From Kitasatospora cinereorecta (GTDB taxonomy: Bacteria; Actinomycetota; Actinomycetes; Streptomycetales; Streptomycetaceae), in assembly GCF_024172095.1 (NCBI RefSeq), contig NZ_JAMZDX010000005.1, positions 1-64,000 of the forward strand: 64,000 bases of DNA, given 5' to 3'. The position numbers were made by a program, and so were the translations under genes. The notes under the pieces are model-generated. The model did no database searches, was not told the DNA's origin, and worked only from the letters and a program-made list of their open reading frames with translations. Below are positions 9,301 to 17,019 of this stretch, in pieces (position 1 is the stretch's first letter; every line of letters starts with the position of its first letter).

Positions 9301-10529
9301 TCGATCGGGAAGGGCCGGCCCTCGGCCGCGCCGAGGGCGAGCGTTCCGCGGCCGGCGGTGGCGTGGGTGAACAGCACCTCGAACAGCGGGTTGCGGCTCA
9401 GGTCGCGCTCGGGGCTGAGCTCGTCCACCACCCGCTCGAACGGCAGCCCCTGGTGGGCGAGGGCGCCGAGGACGCTCTCCCGGGTGCGGGCCAGCAGCGC
9501 GGCCGGGGTCGGGTCGTCGGCGAGGTCGGCGCGCATCACCAGGGTGTTGACGAAGAACCCGGCCAGCTGCTCGGTCTCCGGCCGGTCGCGGTTGGCGACC
9601 ACGGTGCCGATGGCGATGTCGCTCTGCCCGCTGTGGAAGGCCAGGGCGGCCTGGAAGGCGGCCATCACGGTCATGTACGGGGTGGTGTCCAGGGTGTGCA
9701 CGGCGGCCGCGAGGTCCGCGGGCAGGTCGAGGCGGTGCACCGCGCCGGTGCTGGAGGGCACCGCCGGGCGGGGGTGGTCGGTGGGCAGGTCGAGCGGGGT
9801 GAGGCCGGCCAGCCGGGTGCGCCAGTAGGCGAGGTCGGCGGACTCGTCGGCGGCCCGCTGCCACACCGCGTAGTCGGTGTAGGCGATCGACAGCTCGGGC
9901 AGCTCGGGTGCGGTGCCCGTGCTGCGGGCCCGGTAGAGCTCGCGCAGGTCGCGCACCAGCAGGTCCAGCGACCACCCGTCGGAGACGATGTGGTGCATGG
10001 CGAGGACCAGCACGTGGTCGTCCGGGGCGAGCCGCAGCACGGTGGCGCGGAAGGCGGGCTCGGTGGCCAGGTCGAACGGCCGGGTGGCCAGTCGGCGGAC
10101 GGCCTCGGCGAGGTCCTCGCCCTCGGCGTGGTCGAGCAGGTCCACCCCGGCTCCGCCGGCCGGGTGCACCAGCTGGGCGGGGACGCCCGCCCGGTCGGGG
10201 AAGGTCACCCGCAGCTGCTCGTGCCGGGCGACCAGGTCGGCGACCGCGCCATCCAGGGCGGCCAGGTCGAGCGGGCCGGTCAGCCGCCAGGCGGCCGGCA
10301 TCAGGTAGGTGGCGGCGCCCGGGTCGAGCCGGTCGAGGAAGTACAGGCGCTGCTGGGCGGCCGAGAGCGGGGTCTGCTCGGGGCGCGGGTCGAGCCGGGG
10401 GATGCCGGCCGGGGCGGCCTGGGCCCGGCCGCGCAGGCGCTGCTCCAGCAGGCGGCGGGCGGCCGGGGAGAGAGCGGCCGGCGGGCGGGTGGCCCGGCCC
10501 TGCTCGGGCATGATCTCCGAAGTGGTCAT
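3297..10529 (-). CDS. NRPS, two modules plus thioesterase (C-A-PCP-C-A-PCP-TE)
   Basis: This 2410-residue synthetase has domains, by approximate residue: C1 50-470 (HHIVSDG near 180), A1 485-985 (TSGSTGRPKG near 643), PCP1 1010-1075 (LGGDS near 1041), C2 1095-1520, A2 1550-2035, PCP2 2055-2120 (IGGSS near 2088) and a type I TE 2150-2405 with GWSMG near 2220. My reading of the A1 pocket is D-F-W-N-V-G-M-V-H-K, one conservative change from the classical threonine code. A2 reads D-V-S-A-V-G-S-V-W-K, which I cannot assign. C2 has Cys-His-x-x-x-Asp-Gly in place of His-His; the catalytic second His is kept. PCP1 has the GGDS form often seen before epimerases, yet no E domain exists. The TE ends the assembly line, so this protein acts after the 2091-residue NRPS encoded 18 bp upstream. 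Confidence 0.95.
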   Translation of the reverse strand: MTTSEIMPEQGRATRPPAALSPAARRLLEQRLRGRAQAAPAGIPRLDPRPEQTPLSAAQQRLYFLDRLDPGAATYLMPAAWRLTGPLDLAALDGAVADLVARHEQLRVTFPDRAGVPAQLVHPAGGAGVDLLDHAEGEDLAEAVRRLATRPFDLATEPAFRATVLRLAPDDHVLVLAMHHIVSDGWSLDLLVRDLRELYRARSTGTAPELPELSIAYTDYAVWQRAADESADLAYWRTRLAGLTPLDLPTDHPRPAVPSSTGAVHRLDLPADLAAAVHTLDTTPYMTVMAAFQAALAFHSGQSDIAIGTVVANRDRPETEQLAGFFVNTLVMRADLADDPTPAALLARTRESVLGALAHQGLPFERVVDELSPERDLSRNPLFEVLFTHATAGRGTLALGAAEGRPFPIDLTTAKFDLQLELREQDGGLALLFVHRPDLFAPASIARLAEHTAALLRAFTTAPDTPLSAVDPLTAEERAHLLGPTGPANRGVHTAEPRTAPERVAEHIARTPHAVAVSGGGRTLTYAELDAAASALARRLRAAGVGREDLVGVCLGRSVDLAVALLGVWRAGAAYLPLDPAHPRARREFTVADAGVEWVVADETGRAALDGLPVGVLPLYAEDVPGQPGDAEPAPGDLAYVIYTSGSTGRPKGVELTHANLAWLLAAADHHFDFGPADVWTLVHSPAFDFSVWELWGPLTSGGRVVVLTEEEVRDPAAVHAVLRAERVTVLNQTPAAFKGLRAHLAQQSADIAELALRTVVFGGDAFDVRDYRDWFAAPGGKPDLVNMYGITETTVHVTYRLITAEDAAAGVRSPIGRPLAGQHGYVLDAVGRLVPQGTVGELYVAGGGVARGYRGRPELTAERFPADPFAATGAPMYRTGDLVRVLPDGELEYIGRADHQVKVRGYRIEPGEIETALRTLPGVRDAAVVARTEPHGAARLVAHVVLTEGRPLDAAELRDRLRLTLPEYMVPALFVRHARLPITANGKVDRKSLTEVAPADTATTGYEPPVGAEENALAAIWSEVLGVERVGRGANFFDLGGDSIIALRVVGLARAQHLGISVADLFRARTLADLAALASAAEAAADGPVAPFSLLDPADAARLPEGLVDAYPLTLLQTGMLHEMLADPDRGAYHNVTDLKITVPEGFDLAAFQAAVDAVVAGQDILRTGFDLIGFGEPLQLVRPEATLPVGYTDLRALPREEQRAHLRTFVEREFAHRFDLAAAPLVRIHLHHLADHELRLVLTDCHVVLDGWSLTSLVADLLDLHRRIVTRGEAPALPASPRFAEYVALERAALASEEGLKFWTERLTEQRPVRFTRRGAGSPAGGGIHEVRRSYAALAEPIGRLATLAGVPRRTVLLAAFHHAAGLFAEPGTPAGRHSIGLVTNGRPELPGADRMRGLFLNSVPFGLASTGRTWRELLREVFTAEQDLMPHRRVPLAHLARLRPEEPAVVEVLFNWINFHRLSGDTWDESQEIARTMFPLNINVSVESFTIDADTACVDPATAEQLADVVVGLLAAMVADPDAAVTRPALTGEARRIALTDWARGPERANSPDAFHELFHGHALRTPDAPAVVHGGRTVGYAELDFSADRLAARLRRLGVGPEVIVGICADRGPDLVRAVLAVLKAGGAFLPLDPQHPTDRLAYVAGDSGMKVLLTQEPLLGRVPFDGTALLLDDGGDGGDTSTGTPTTPVDPGTGPQSTAYVLYTSGSTGRPKGAAVPHLALTNLIHGQRDVCRPTAADRVLQFAACTFDVFVSELTWALANGARLCTAPREALMPGPDLVATIDRHGITAAALPPSTLAVLAGEDLPTLRTIVTGGEAPTAAMADVWSDGRRFVNSYGLTETAVWSCAEICRVGAGLPPIGPAIRNTQVYVLDADLEPVPVGVPGEICLGGDAVGQYYLNRPALTAQTFVPDPYGGPGRRLFRTGDLGRYHADGSIEFLGRRDTQVKLRGYRIELGELEHALRELPEVAEAVVLLRRDLPGDPALVAYVVPEPGAAPDAEAIRQELRTRMPVYMVPARFVFLSEFPLNSSKKVDRGRLPLPDERSDVDAEFTAPRTPTEQAVAEVWQAALGLPRVGVHDDFFRIGGSSLSTVRVCAMAAARGLTLTVRDLIELPTVAQLAARLDAAAGAAPAEVVSEVRLREGTGAPLWCVHPTGGSAAWYVPLARALPAGRAVHAFQARGLLGGVDPTTVEGIAANYADEIAAHGGDRHELLGWSMGANIALEMAGRLHDTGHTVAPLVLIEPYLPGPTARAKLAAVGREMERALRLRDRIRTLPPSDARTATIAELITLLLAAGMSRSEADLVADAPIEVWHSLLTALAGYEVRPYPGHIHLVVGSHVAGLPAGEPMPETDVDFPTYVRRWHEVALGGLTVHVSDGDHMSMLAEPRVHQLAELLTTITQEARR

Positions 10530-10547
10530 GACGTCATCCGTCCAATC

Positions 10548-13500
10548 TCAGTCTCGGTGGTCCACCGTCAGGGAGAGGTCGATCTCGTCGTCGCTCATCG
10601 CGGAGATCAGTTCGACGAGCTGACGCTCGATCTCGGCGGCCAGCAGCTCGACGGTGGGGTGTTCGAAGAGGTCGCGCACCTCGATCGGGCAGTCGAAGGC
10701 GGCGCGCAGGCGGGAGGCGGCCGCCACGGCGCGCAGCGAGTGCCCGCCGAGGGTGAAGAAGTCGTCGTGGACGCCGATCCGGGTGACACCGAGGACCTCG
10801 GCCCAGATCTGGGCGGTCACCGTCTCGGTGGGGGTGCGCGGCGGTACGAAGGCGGTCGGTTCGGGTGCCTGCGGCTCGGGCAGGGCGGCGGTGTCCAGCT
10901 TGCCCTGGACGGTCCGGGGCAGCGCGTCGAGCAGGACGAGGGCGGCGGGCACCAGGTAGCCCGGCAGGTGGGCCCGGCAGTGTGCGGCCAGCGCCTCGGC
11001 GGACAGCCCCTTGCCCGCGACGTAGCCCACCAGGGCGCGCTCGCCGCGCAGTTCGCGGACCAGCACGGCGGCGGCGTGCACCCCGGGGTGGCGGCGCAGC
11101 ACGGCCTCGGCCTCGCCGGGCTCGACCCGGAAGCCGCGGATCTTCACCTGGTCGTCGCTGCGGCCGACGAACTCCAGGTCACCGGAGGCGAGTCGGCGCA
11201 CCAGGTCGCCGGTGCGGTAGAGCCGGCCGCCGGCCGCGCCGAACGGGTCCGGCACGAAGCGCTCGGCGGTCAGTGCCGGGCGGCCCAGGTAGCCGCGGGC
11301 CAACTCGGGTTCGCTGACCAGCAGTTCTCCGGGGATTCCGATCGGGGCGAGGTCGCCGCCCGGGTCCACCACGTAGGCCCGGCGCGATCCCAGCGGCCGG
11401 CCGATCGGCACCCGGCCCTCGACCGGGGCGGTGACCCGGTGGGCGGTGGCGGAGATGACCGACTCGGTCGGGCCGTAGGTGTTGACCACCGGTACGCCGG
11501 GCAGGTGGGCGAACCAGCGCTCCAGCGGTCCGGGCGGCAGCACCTCGCCGCCGGTGACCAGCAGGCGCAGGCTCGCCAGCGAGCCGGCCACCGCGTCCAG
11601 CCGGGCCACCAGCTCCTCCCAGTAGGAGGGGGTGAGCTCCATGACGGTGACGCCCTCGGCCGCGACCCGCTCGGCCAGCTGCTCCACCGTCCAGATGTCG
11701 TCCGGTCGGACCACCACCCGGGCGCCGCAGCTCAGTGCGGGCAGGATCTGCTCCAGCGAGGCGTCGAAGGAGAGCGAGGCGAAGGTCAGCACCCGGTCAC
11801 CGGCGGTCAGGCCGAACTGCTCGCGGGCGGCGGCGACATGGGCGGCCAGCGCGTGGTGCTCCACGCCCACCGCCTTGGGCCGGCCGGTCGAGCCCGAGGT
11901 GAAGATGGTGTACGCCAGCTCGTACGGGTCCGGGGTGTGCCGCGGCGCGTCGGGCGCCGGCCGGACCTGCTCGACGGCGAGCTGCGGTAGGGCGAGCCCG
12001 GCCGTCCGGTCGGCGGTCGAGGCGTCGACCACCAGGCAGCCGACGCCGGCCTCCTCGACCATGAACCGCAGCCGCTCGACCGGCAGTTTGGCGTCCAGCG
12101 GGACGTACATCGCCCCGGCCCGCCAGACCGCGGCCATCGCGGCCACCGACCAGACGCCGCGGCCCAGGCAGACGCCGACCGCGCTGCCGGGGCCCGCTCC
12201 GGCGGCGGTCAGGGCGGCGGCCAGGCCGCCGGTGAGTCCGTCCAGTTCGGCGTAGTCGACGCTGCGGCCGTCGCAGACCAGGGCCACCGCGTCGGGCTCG
12301 CCGCCGAGGGTGAACAGCGGGGCGGGCGCGGCGTCGGTCCCGGCGGTGGCGACCAGGTCGGCGCGTTCGGCCGCGGCCAGCAGGTCGACGCGGTCGACGG
12401 CCGTGTCCGGGTCGGCCAGCACCGCGGACAGCACCCGGCCGACCTGCTCGGCGAAGCGGACGGCGGTGGCGGGGTCGAACAGGTCGGCGGCGTACTCGAC
12501 GTTCAGCGCGAACCGGCCCGGGGACCGCAGGAAGGTCGCGGTCAGATCGAACTTGGCCGAACCCCAGGGGAGTTCGAAGGCGGAGGTGTCCAGCCCGGGA
12601 AGTGTCCAGGTGCCGGCGGCGCTCTCCTGGACGTCCACCATCACCTGGAACAGCGGGTTGCGGGACAGGTCCCGCTCCGGGCGCAGCCGCTCCACCACCC
12701 GCTCGAACGGCACATCCTGGTGGTCGAAGGCGCCCAGCACCGTGGCGCGCACCCGGCGCAGCAGCTCGGCAAAGCCGGGCGCGCCGGTGAGGTCGGTGCG
12801 CACCACCACGGTGTTGACGAAGAAGCCGATCAGCCCCTCCAGCTCGGTGCGACCGCGGCCGGCCACCGGGGTGCCCACGGCCAGGTCGTGCTGCCCGCTC
12901 CAGCGGGCCAGCACCAGCTGGGCGGCGGCCAGCAGCACCATGAACCGGGTGGCGCCCTGCTCACGGGCGAACTCCTCTACCCGGTTGCCGAGTTCGGCCG
13001 GGAAGTCGACCTCGACGGCGCCGCCGCGGCCGGTCCGGGCGGCCGGGCGGGGGCGGTCCGCGGGCAGGTCGAGCACCGGGACGCCGGCCAGGGCGCCGGC
13101 CCAGTGCTCCAGCTGGGCGTCCAGCGCCCCGCTCTCCGCCCGGTCTCGCTGCCACTGGGCGAAGTCGCCGTACTGCAGCGCGAGTTCCGGCAGTGCGGGC
13201 GGCTCGCCGGTGAGCGCCGCCCGGTAGTGGGCGGCCAGTTCGGCCAGGAAGACGTCCTTGGACCAGCCGTCGGTGGCCACGTGGTGGAAGGAGACCAGCG
13301 CGACGTGGTCGTCCGGGGCCAGCTCCCACACGCCGGAGCGCAGCAGCGGCGGCCGGTCCAGCGCGAAGCGGCGGGTGGCCAGCGCGGCCGCCGCCGGGCG
13401 GAGCGCCGCCAGCCGGGCGGCCGCATCGGCGCCCTCCGGTGCGGGCCGCCACTCCAGCGGGACGCCCGGGTTGTCGCAGACCTGCTGCGCCGGGCGGCCG

Positions 13501-16500
13501 TCCACCTCGACCAGGGCGGTGCGCAGCACCTCGTGGCGGTCGACCACCCCGTCCAGGGCGCGCTGCCAGGCCGCCCGGTCGAGGCCGCCGCGGATCCGCC
13601 AGGCGTACCAGAGCACGTACTCGTCGCCGACGCTCGACGTGCGGTCCAGGAACCACAGCCGCTCCTGGGCGAAGGAGAGCGGCAGCGGCCCGGAGCGGTC
13701 CACCGGGACGACCGCGGCGCCGGCCGCTCGGCGGGCGGCGGCGACCGCCGGGGCGAAGTCGCGGATCCGCGGGTTCTCGAACAGGGTGCGCAGTTCGACC
13801 TCGCGGCCGAGCCGCTCGGCGACCCGGGAGACCGCCATGGTGGCCAGCAGCGAGTGGCCGCCGAGGTCGAAGAAGCCGTCGTCGATGCCGACCCGCTCCA
13901 CGCCGAGCACATCGGCCCAGATCTCGGCGACGGCCCGCTCGGTCTCGTCGCGCGGGGCGGTGTAGTCGGCGCCGCTCGCGGCCCGGTCCGGGTGGGCGTC
14001 GGGCAGCGCGGCCCGGTCCAGCTTGCCGGAGACCGACACCGGCAGCGCCTCCAGCCGGACCCAGTCGGCGGGCACCGCGTAGTGCGGCAGCCGCTCGGCG
14101 CACCAGGCGCGCAGGGCGGCCGGGTCGAAGGCGTCCGCGACCACGTAGCCGGCCAGGCTCTGCCCGGTGCGGGCGTCCGGCCTGACGGCGGCGGCGACCA
14201 CGCCGGGGTGGGCGCGCAGCACCGCCTCCACCTCGCCGAGTTCGATCCGGAAGCCGCGCAGCTTGACCTGGTCGTCCCGGCGGCCGAGGAACTCCAGCTC
14301 GCCGGTGGGCAGCCAGCGGACCAGGTCGCCGGTGCGGTAGAGCCGTCCGCCGTCGGGGGCGAACGGGTCCGGGACGAAGCGCTCGGCGGTCAGCGCCGGG
14401 CGTCCCAGGTAGCCGCGGGCGACCTCCTCGCCGCCGATCAGCAGCTCGCCGGGGACGCCGACCGGAACGCTCTCGTCCTGCTCGTCCACCACGTACACCC
14501 GGCGGCCGCCGAGCGGGCGGCCGATCGGCACCCGGTCCTCGACCGGCCCGTCCACCTCGTGGCTGGTGGAGGTGACGGTGGTCTCGGTCGGCCCGTAGGC
14601 GTTGACCACCCGCACCTGCGGCACGGCGGCCCGCCAGGCGGCCAGCGCGCCGACCGGCACCGCCTCGCCGCCGAGGATCAGCAGCCGCAGGCCGGCCAGC
14701 CGGGCGGCCGAGCCGCGGTCCAGGGCGAAGGCCAGCTCGGTCCAGTACGTGGGCGGCACGTTGAGCACAGTGATGCCGTACCGGGCGACCACCTCGGGCA
14801 GCTGGCTGGGCAGCCACGGCTCGTCCGGGCGGATCACCACCCGGGCGCCGCAGGTGAGCGCCGGCAGCAGCTGGTCGAGCGAGGCGTCGAAGGAGAAGGA
14901 GGCGAAGGCCAGCACCCGGTCCTCGGCGGTGATCCGGTAGCGGGCCCGGGCGGCGGCCACGTGCGAGGCGAGCGCGCGGTGCTCGACGCCGACCGCCTTG
15001 GGCCGGCCGGTGGAGCCGGAGGTGAAGATGACGTGGGCCAGCTCCGCCGGGTCCGGGGTGTGCCGCGGCCCCGCCGGGTCGGGGCGGACGGTGTCCACCC
15101 GGACGGTCGGGCCGAGCAGCGCGGCCAGTCCTTCGGTCGCCGGGTCGCTCACCAGGCAGCCGACGCCGGCCTCCTCGACCATGAACCGCAGCCGCTCCAT
15201 CGGCAGTTCGGGGTCCAGCGGGACGTACACCCCGCCGGCCCGCCAGACCGCGGCCGGTGCCAGCGCCGACCAGATCCCGCGCCGCACCAGTACGCCGACC
15301 GGCCGGCCCGGCGCGACCCCGGCCGCGGCCAGCTCCCTGGCCAGGCCGCCGGCCAGCGCGTCCGCCTCGCCGTGGCGGACGGTCCGTTCGCCGCAGACCA
15401 GGGCCACCGCCTGCGGCTCGCCGGCGAACGCGACGGCGGGCGCGGGACCTGCCGGGCGGTCGGCGGCGCGGCTCCACTCCTCGGCCGGCCGGTCGCCGGC
15501 CCGGGGCACCACCCGGCGGGCCGACTCCCGGACCGGGGTGGCCGGGTCGGCCAGCAGGGCGCGCAGCAGCGCCACGTACGCCTCGCCGAAGCCGCGCATG
15601 GTGTCGGCGTCGAACAGCGCGGTGGCGTACTGCAGCAGCGCGATGACGGAGCCGTCCGCCGCGAGGCTGAGGTCGAGGAAGACGTCCAGCGCGGTGCCGC
15701 GCAGCGGCGGGGTGACCAACTCGGCTTCCAGGCCGGGCAGTCGGACCGGCTGGATGGCCTGGTTGAGCAGCGTGAAGGAGGCCTGGGCGAGCGGGTGGCG
15801 GGACAGGTCGCGTTCGCCGCCGACCGCGCCCACCACCCGGTCGAACGGGGCGTCGGCGTGCGACAGGTCCGTCAGGACGTTGCCGCGTACCCGGGCCAGC
15901 AGCGCCGGGAAGTCCGGGCTGCCGGACAGGTCGGTGCGCAGCACGATGGTGTTGACGAACGGACCGATCAGGTCAGCGACCCGGCCGTGCCCGCGGTCGG
16001 CCAGCGTGGTGCAGACCGCGATGTCGCTCTGACCGCTGTAGCGGGCCAGCAGGGCCTGGTAGACGGTGAGCAGCACCATGTAGCGGGTGGCGCGGTGGGC
16101 GCGGGCGTACCGGTCCACCTCGGCGACCAGCTCGGCCGGCAGCCGGAACCGCTCCACGTCGCCCGCGCCGTCCCAGAACCGGGGCCGGGGACGGTCGGTG
16201 GGCAGGCTCAGCGGGGTGACGCCGGTCAGCCGCCGCCGCCAGTGGTCGAGCAGCTTCGCCATCCTCGGGCCGGTCAGCCGCTCGTGCTGGGCGCGGGCCG
16301 CGTCGGCGTACTGCAGGGCGGGGGCCGGCACGTCCTCGCCCCGGTAGCCGGCGGCCACCTCGCGCAGCAGCACGTCCCAGGACCAGCCGTCGATCGCGAT
16401 GTGGTGCACCACCACCAGCAGCAGGTGCTCCTCGGGGCCGAGCCGGCCCAGCGTCATCCGGATCGGGTACTCGGCGGCCAGGTCCAGCGGCCGGGCCAGC

Positions 16501-16823
16501 TCGCGGTCGAACAGCTCCTCGGCGCTGCCCGCCTCGACCCGCTCCAGGACCGCCCCGCCGGGGGCGTCCACCATCGGCACCGGCTCGCCGGCCACCGCGG
16601 TGAACCGGGTGCGCAGTACCTCGTGCCGGTCGACGACGCCGGTCAGCGCCCGCTCCAGGGCGTCCGCGTCGAGCGGGCCGCGCAGGCGGAGCACGAGCGG
16701 GAGCAGCGAGCCGGCGGAGTCCTGGGCGAGCTGGTCCAGGAACCACAGCCGCCGCTGCGCGAACGAAACCTTCGGGGTGGTGTCACCGTGCCTCGCCCCG
16801 TCGGGGGCTGCGCCTGCTGTCAC
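10548..16823 (-). CDS. NRPS, two modules (C-A-PCP-C-A-PCP)
   Basis: This is a 2091-residue synthetase. C1 spans about 15-440 (HHIAIDG near 142), A1 450-945 (TSGSTGRPKA near 603), PCP1 960-1025 (LGGHS near 988), C2 1045-1470 (HHVATDG near 1182), A2 1490-1985 (near 1643) and PCP2 2000-2065 (LGGHS near 2025). It ends in a short acidic tail that may dock to the next NRPS. Pocket residues by manual alignment are D-A-D-N-I-G-A-V-T-K for A1 and D-A-E-E-V-G-T-I-S-K for A2. Acidic residues at pocket positions 239 and 278 suggest cationic substrates such as diamino acids, an inference only. It begins with a C domain, so it needs an upstream acyl- or aminoacyl-PCP donor; the stand-alone A/PCP pair encoded nearby is the natural candidate. 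It starts at GTG with GGAGG six bases upstream. Confidence 0.95.
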   Translation of the reverse strand: MTAGAAPDGARHGDTTPKVSFAQRRLWFLDQLAQDSAGSLLPLVLRLRGPLDADALERALTGVVDRHEVLRTRFTAVAGEPVPMVDAPGGAVLERVEAGSAEELFDRELARPLDLAAEYPIRMTLGRLGPEEHLLLVVVHHIAIDGWSWDVLLREVAAGYRGEDVPAPALQYADAARAQHERLTGPRMAKLLDHWRRRLTGVTPLSLPTDRPRPRFWDGAGDVERFRLPAELVAEVDRYARAHRATRYMVLLTVYQALLARYSGQSDIAVCTTLADRGHGRVADLIGPFVNTIVLRTDLSGSPDFPALLARVRGNVLTDLSHADAPFDRVVGAVGGERDLSRHPLAQASFTLLNQAIQPVRLPGLEAELVTPPLRGTALDVFLDLSLAADGSVIALLQYATALFDADTMRGFGEAYVALLRALLADPATPVRESARRVVPRAGDRPAEEWSRAADRPAGPAPAVAFAGEPQAVALVCGERTVRHGEADALAGGLARELAAAGVAPGRPVGVLVRRGIWSALAPAAVWRAGGVYVPLDPELPMERLRFMVEEAGVGCLVSDPATEGLAALLGPTVRVDTVRPDPAGPRHTPDPAELAHVIFTSGSTGRPKAVGVEHRALASHVAAARARYRITAEDRVLAFASFSFDASLDQLLPALTCGARVVIRPDEPWLPSQLPEVVARYGITVLNVPPTYWTELAFALDRGSAARLAGLRLLILGGEAVPVGALAAWRAAVPQVRVVNAYGPTETTVTSTSHEVDGPVEDRVPIGRPLGGRRVYVVDEQDESVPVGVPGELLIGGEEVARGYLGRPALTAERFVPDPFAPDGGRLYRTGDLVRWLPTGELEFLGRRDDQVKLRGFRIELGEVEAVLRAHPGVVAAAVRPDARTGQSLAGYVVADAFDPAALRAWCAERLPHYAVPADWVRLEALPVSVSGKLDRAALPDAHPDRAASGADYTAPRDETERAVAEIWADVLGVERVGIDDGFFDLGGHSLLATMAVSRVAERLGREVELRTLFENPRIRDFAPAVAAARRAAGAAVVPVDRSGPLPLSFAQERLWFLDRTSSVGDEYVLWYAWRIRGGLDRAAWQRALDGVVDRHEVLRTALVEVDGRPAQQVCDNPGVPLEWRPAPEGADAAARLAALRPAAAALATRRFALDRPPLLRSGVWELAPDDHVALVSFHHVATDGWSKDVFLAELAAHYRAALTGEPPALPELALQYGDFAQWQRDRAESGALDAQLEHWAGALAGVPVLDLPADRPRPAARTGRGGAVEVDFPAELGNRVEEFAREQGATRFMVLLAAAQLVLARWSGQHDLAVGTPVAGRGRTELEGLIGFFVNTVVVRTDLTGAPGFAELLRRVRATVLGAFDHQDVPFERVVERLRPERDLSRNPLFQVMVDVQESAAGTWTLPGLDTSAFELPWGSAKFDLTATFLRSPGRFALNVEYAADLFDPATAVRFAEQVGRVLSAVLADPDTAVDRVDLLAAAERADLVATAGTDAAPAPLFTLGGEPDAVALVCDGRSVDYAELDGLTGGLAAALTAAGAGPGSAVGVCLGRGVWSVAAMAAVWRAGAMYVPLDAKLPVERLRFMVEEAGVGCLVVDASTADRTAGLALPQLAVEQVRPAPDAPRHTPDPYELAYTIFTSGSTGRPKAVGVEHHALAAHVAAAREQFGLTAGDRVLTFASLSFDASLEQILPALSCGARVVVRPDDIWTVEQLAERVAAEGVTVMELTPSYWEELVARLDAVAGSLASLRLLVTGGEVLPPGPLERWFAHLPGVPVVNTYGPTESVISATAHRVTAPVEGRVPIGRPLGSRRAYVVDPGGDLAPIGIPGELLVSEPELARGYLGRPALTAERFVPDPFGAAGGRLYRTGDLVRRLASGDLEFVGRSDDQVKIRGFRVEPGEAEAVLRRHPGVHAAAVLVRELRGERALVGYVAGKGLSAEALAAHCRAHLPGYLVPAALVLLDALPRTVQGKLDTAALPEPQAPEPTAFVPPRTPTETVTAQIWAEVLGVTRIGVHDDFFTLGGHSLRAVAAASRLRAAFDCPIEVRDLFEHPTVELLAAEIERQLVELISAMSDDEIDLSLTVDHRD

Positions 16824-16959
16824 TGTGGGCCTCCATGCCGTGTTTTCCAGCAGCGTGCCGTCCGGCGCGGTCCCGCCCCAGAGAAGAAGACGCAGCCCTG
16901 TGCGCAGGGCGCCGTGCCGGTGTGGTCCGGGCGGGGCGGCGAGCTGGGAAAACGCCGAC

Positions 16960-17000
16960 GCGGCGGGCCGGACCGGGGGTGACCGGTCCTGGCCCGCCGC
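16960..17000 (-). terminator. Hairpin after the first LanB-like gene
   Basis: GCGGCGGGCCGGACCGG (16960-16976) pairs with CCGGTCCTGGCCCGCCGC (16983-17000), with one bulged base and a 6-base loop. It lies just downstream of the LanB-like stop at 17020 and 140 bases before the NRPS start. The LanB/A/PCP genes and the NRPS/P450 genes may therefore be two transcription units, with the NRPS promoter somewhere in 16824-16959. I see no convincing -35/-10 pair there. Confidence 0.55.
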
Positions 17001-17019
17001 GGCGGCGGAGTGGGGAGTG

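Noticed and set aside
8254..9975. Short plus-strand ORFs inside NRPS A domains
   Set aside because: They are shadows of A-domain core motifs, with Arg/Ser-rich translations and no RBS.
3297..10529. Assigning tryptophan to the last NRPS A domain
   Set aside because: The pocket DVSAVGSVWK only loosely resembles aromatic codes I remember; I preferred to leave it unassigned.
3345..11990. Very long plus-strand open frame of over 2,800 codons opposite the NRPS genes
   Set aside because: It is the antisense shadow of high-GC NRPS genes: Gly, Gln, Val-rich low-complexity translation with no domain motifs.
16824..17019. Possible lanthipeptide precursor near the LanB-like genes
   Set aside because: I looked in the gaps 16824-17019 and 24450-24668 for a small Ser/Thr/Cys-rich ORF with an RBS and found none. 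There is also no LanC or protease gene.
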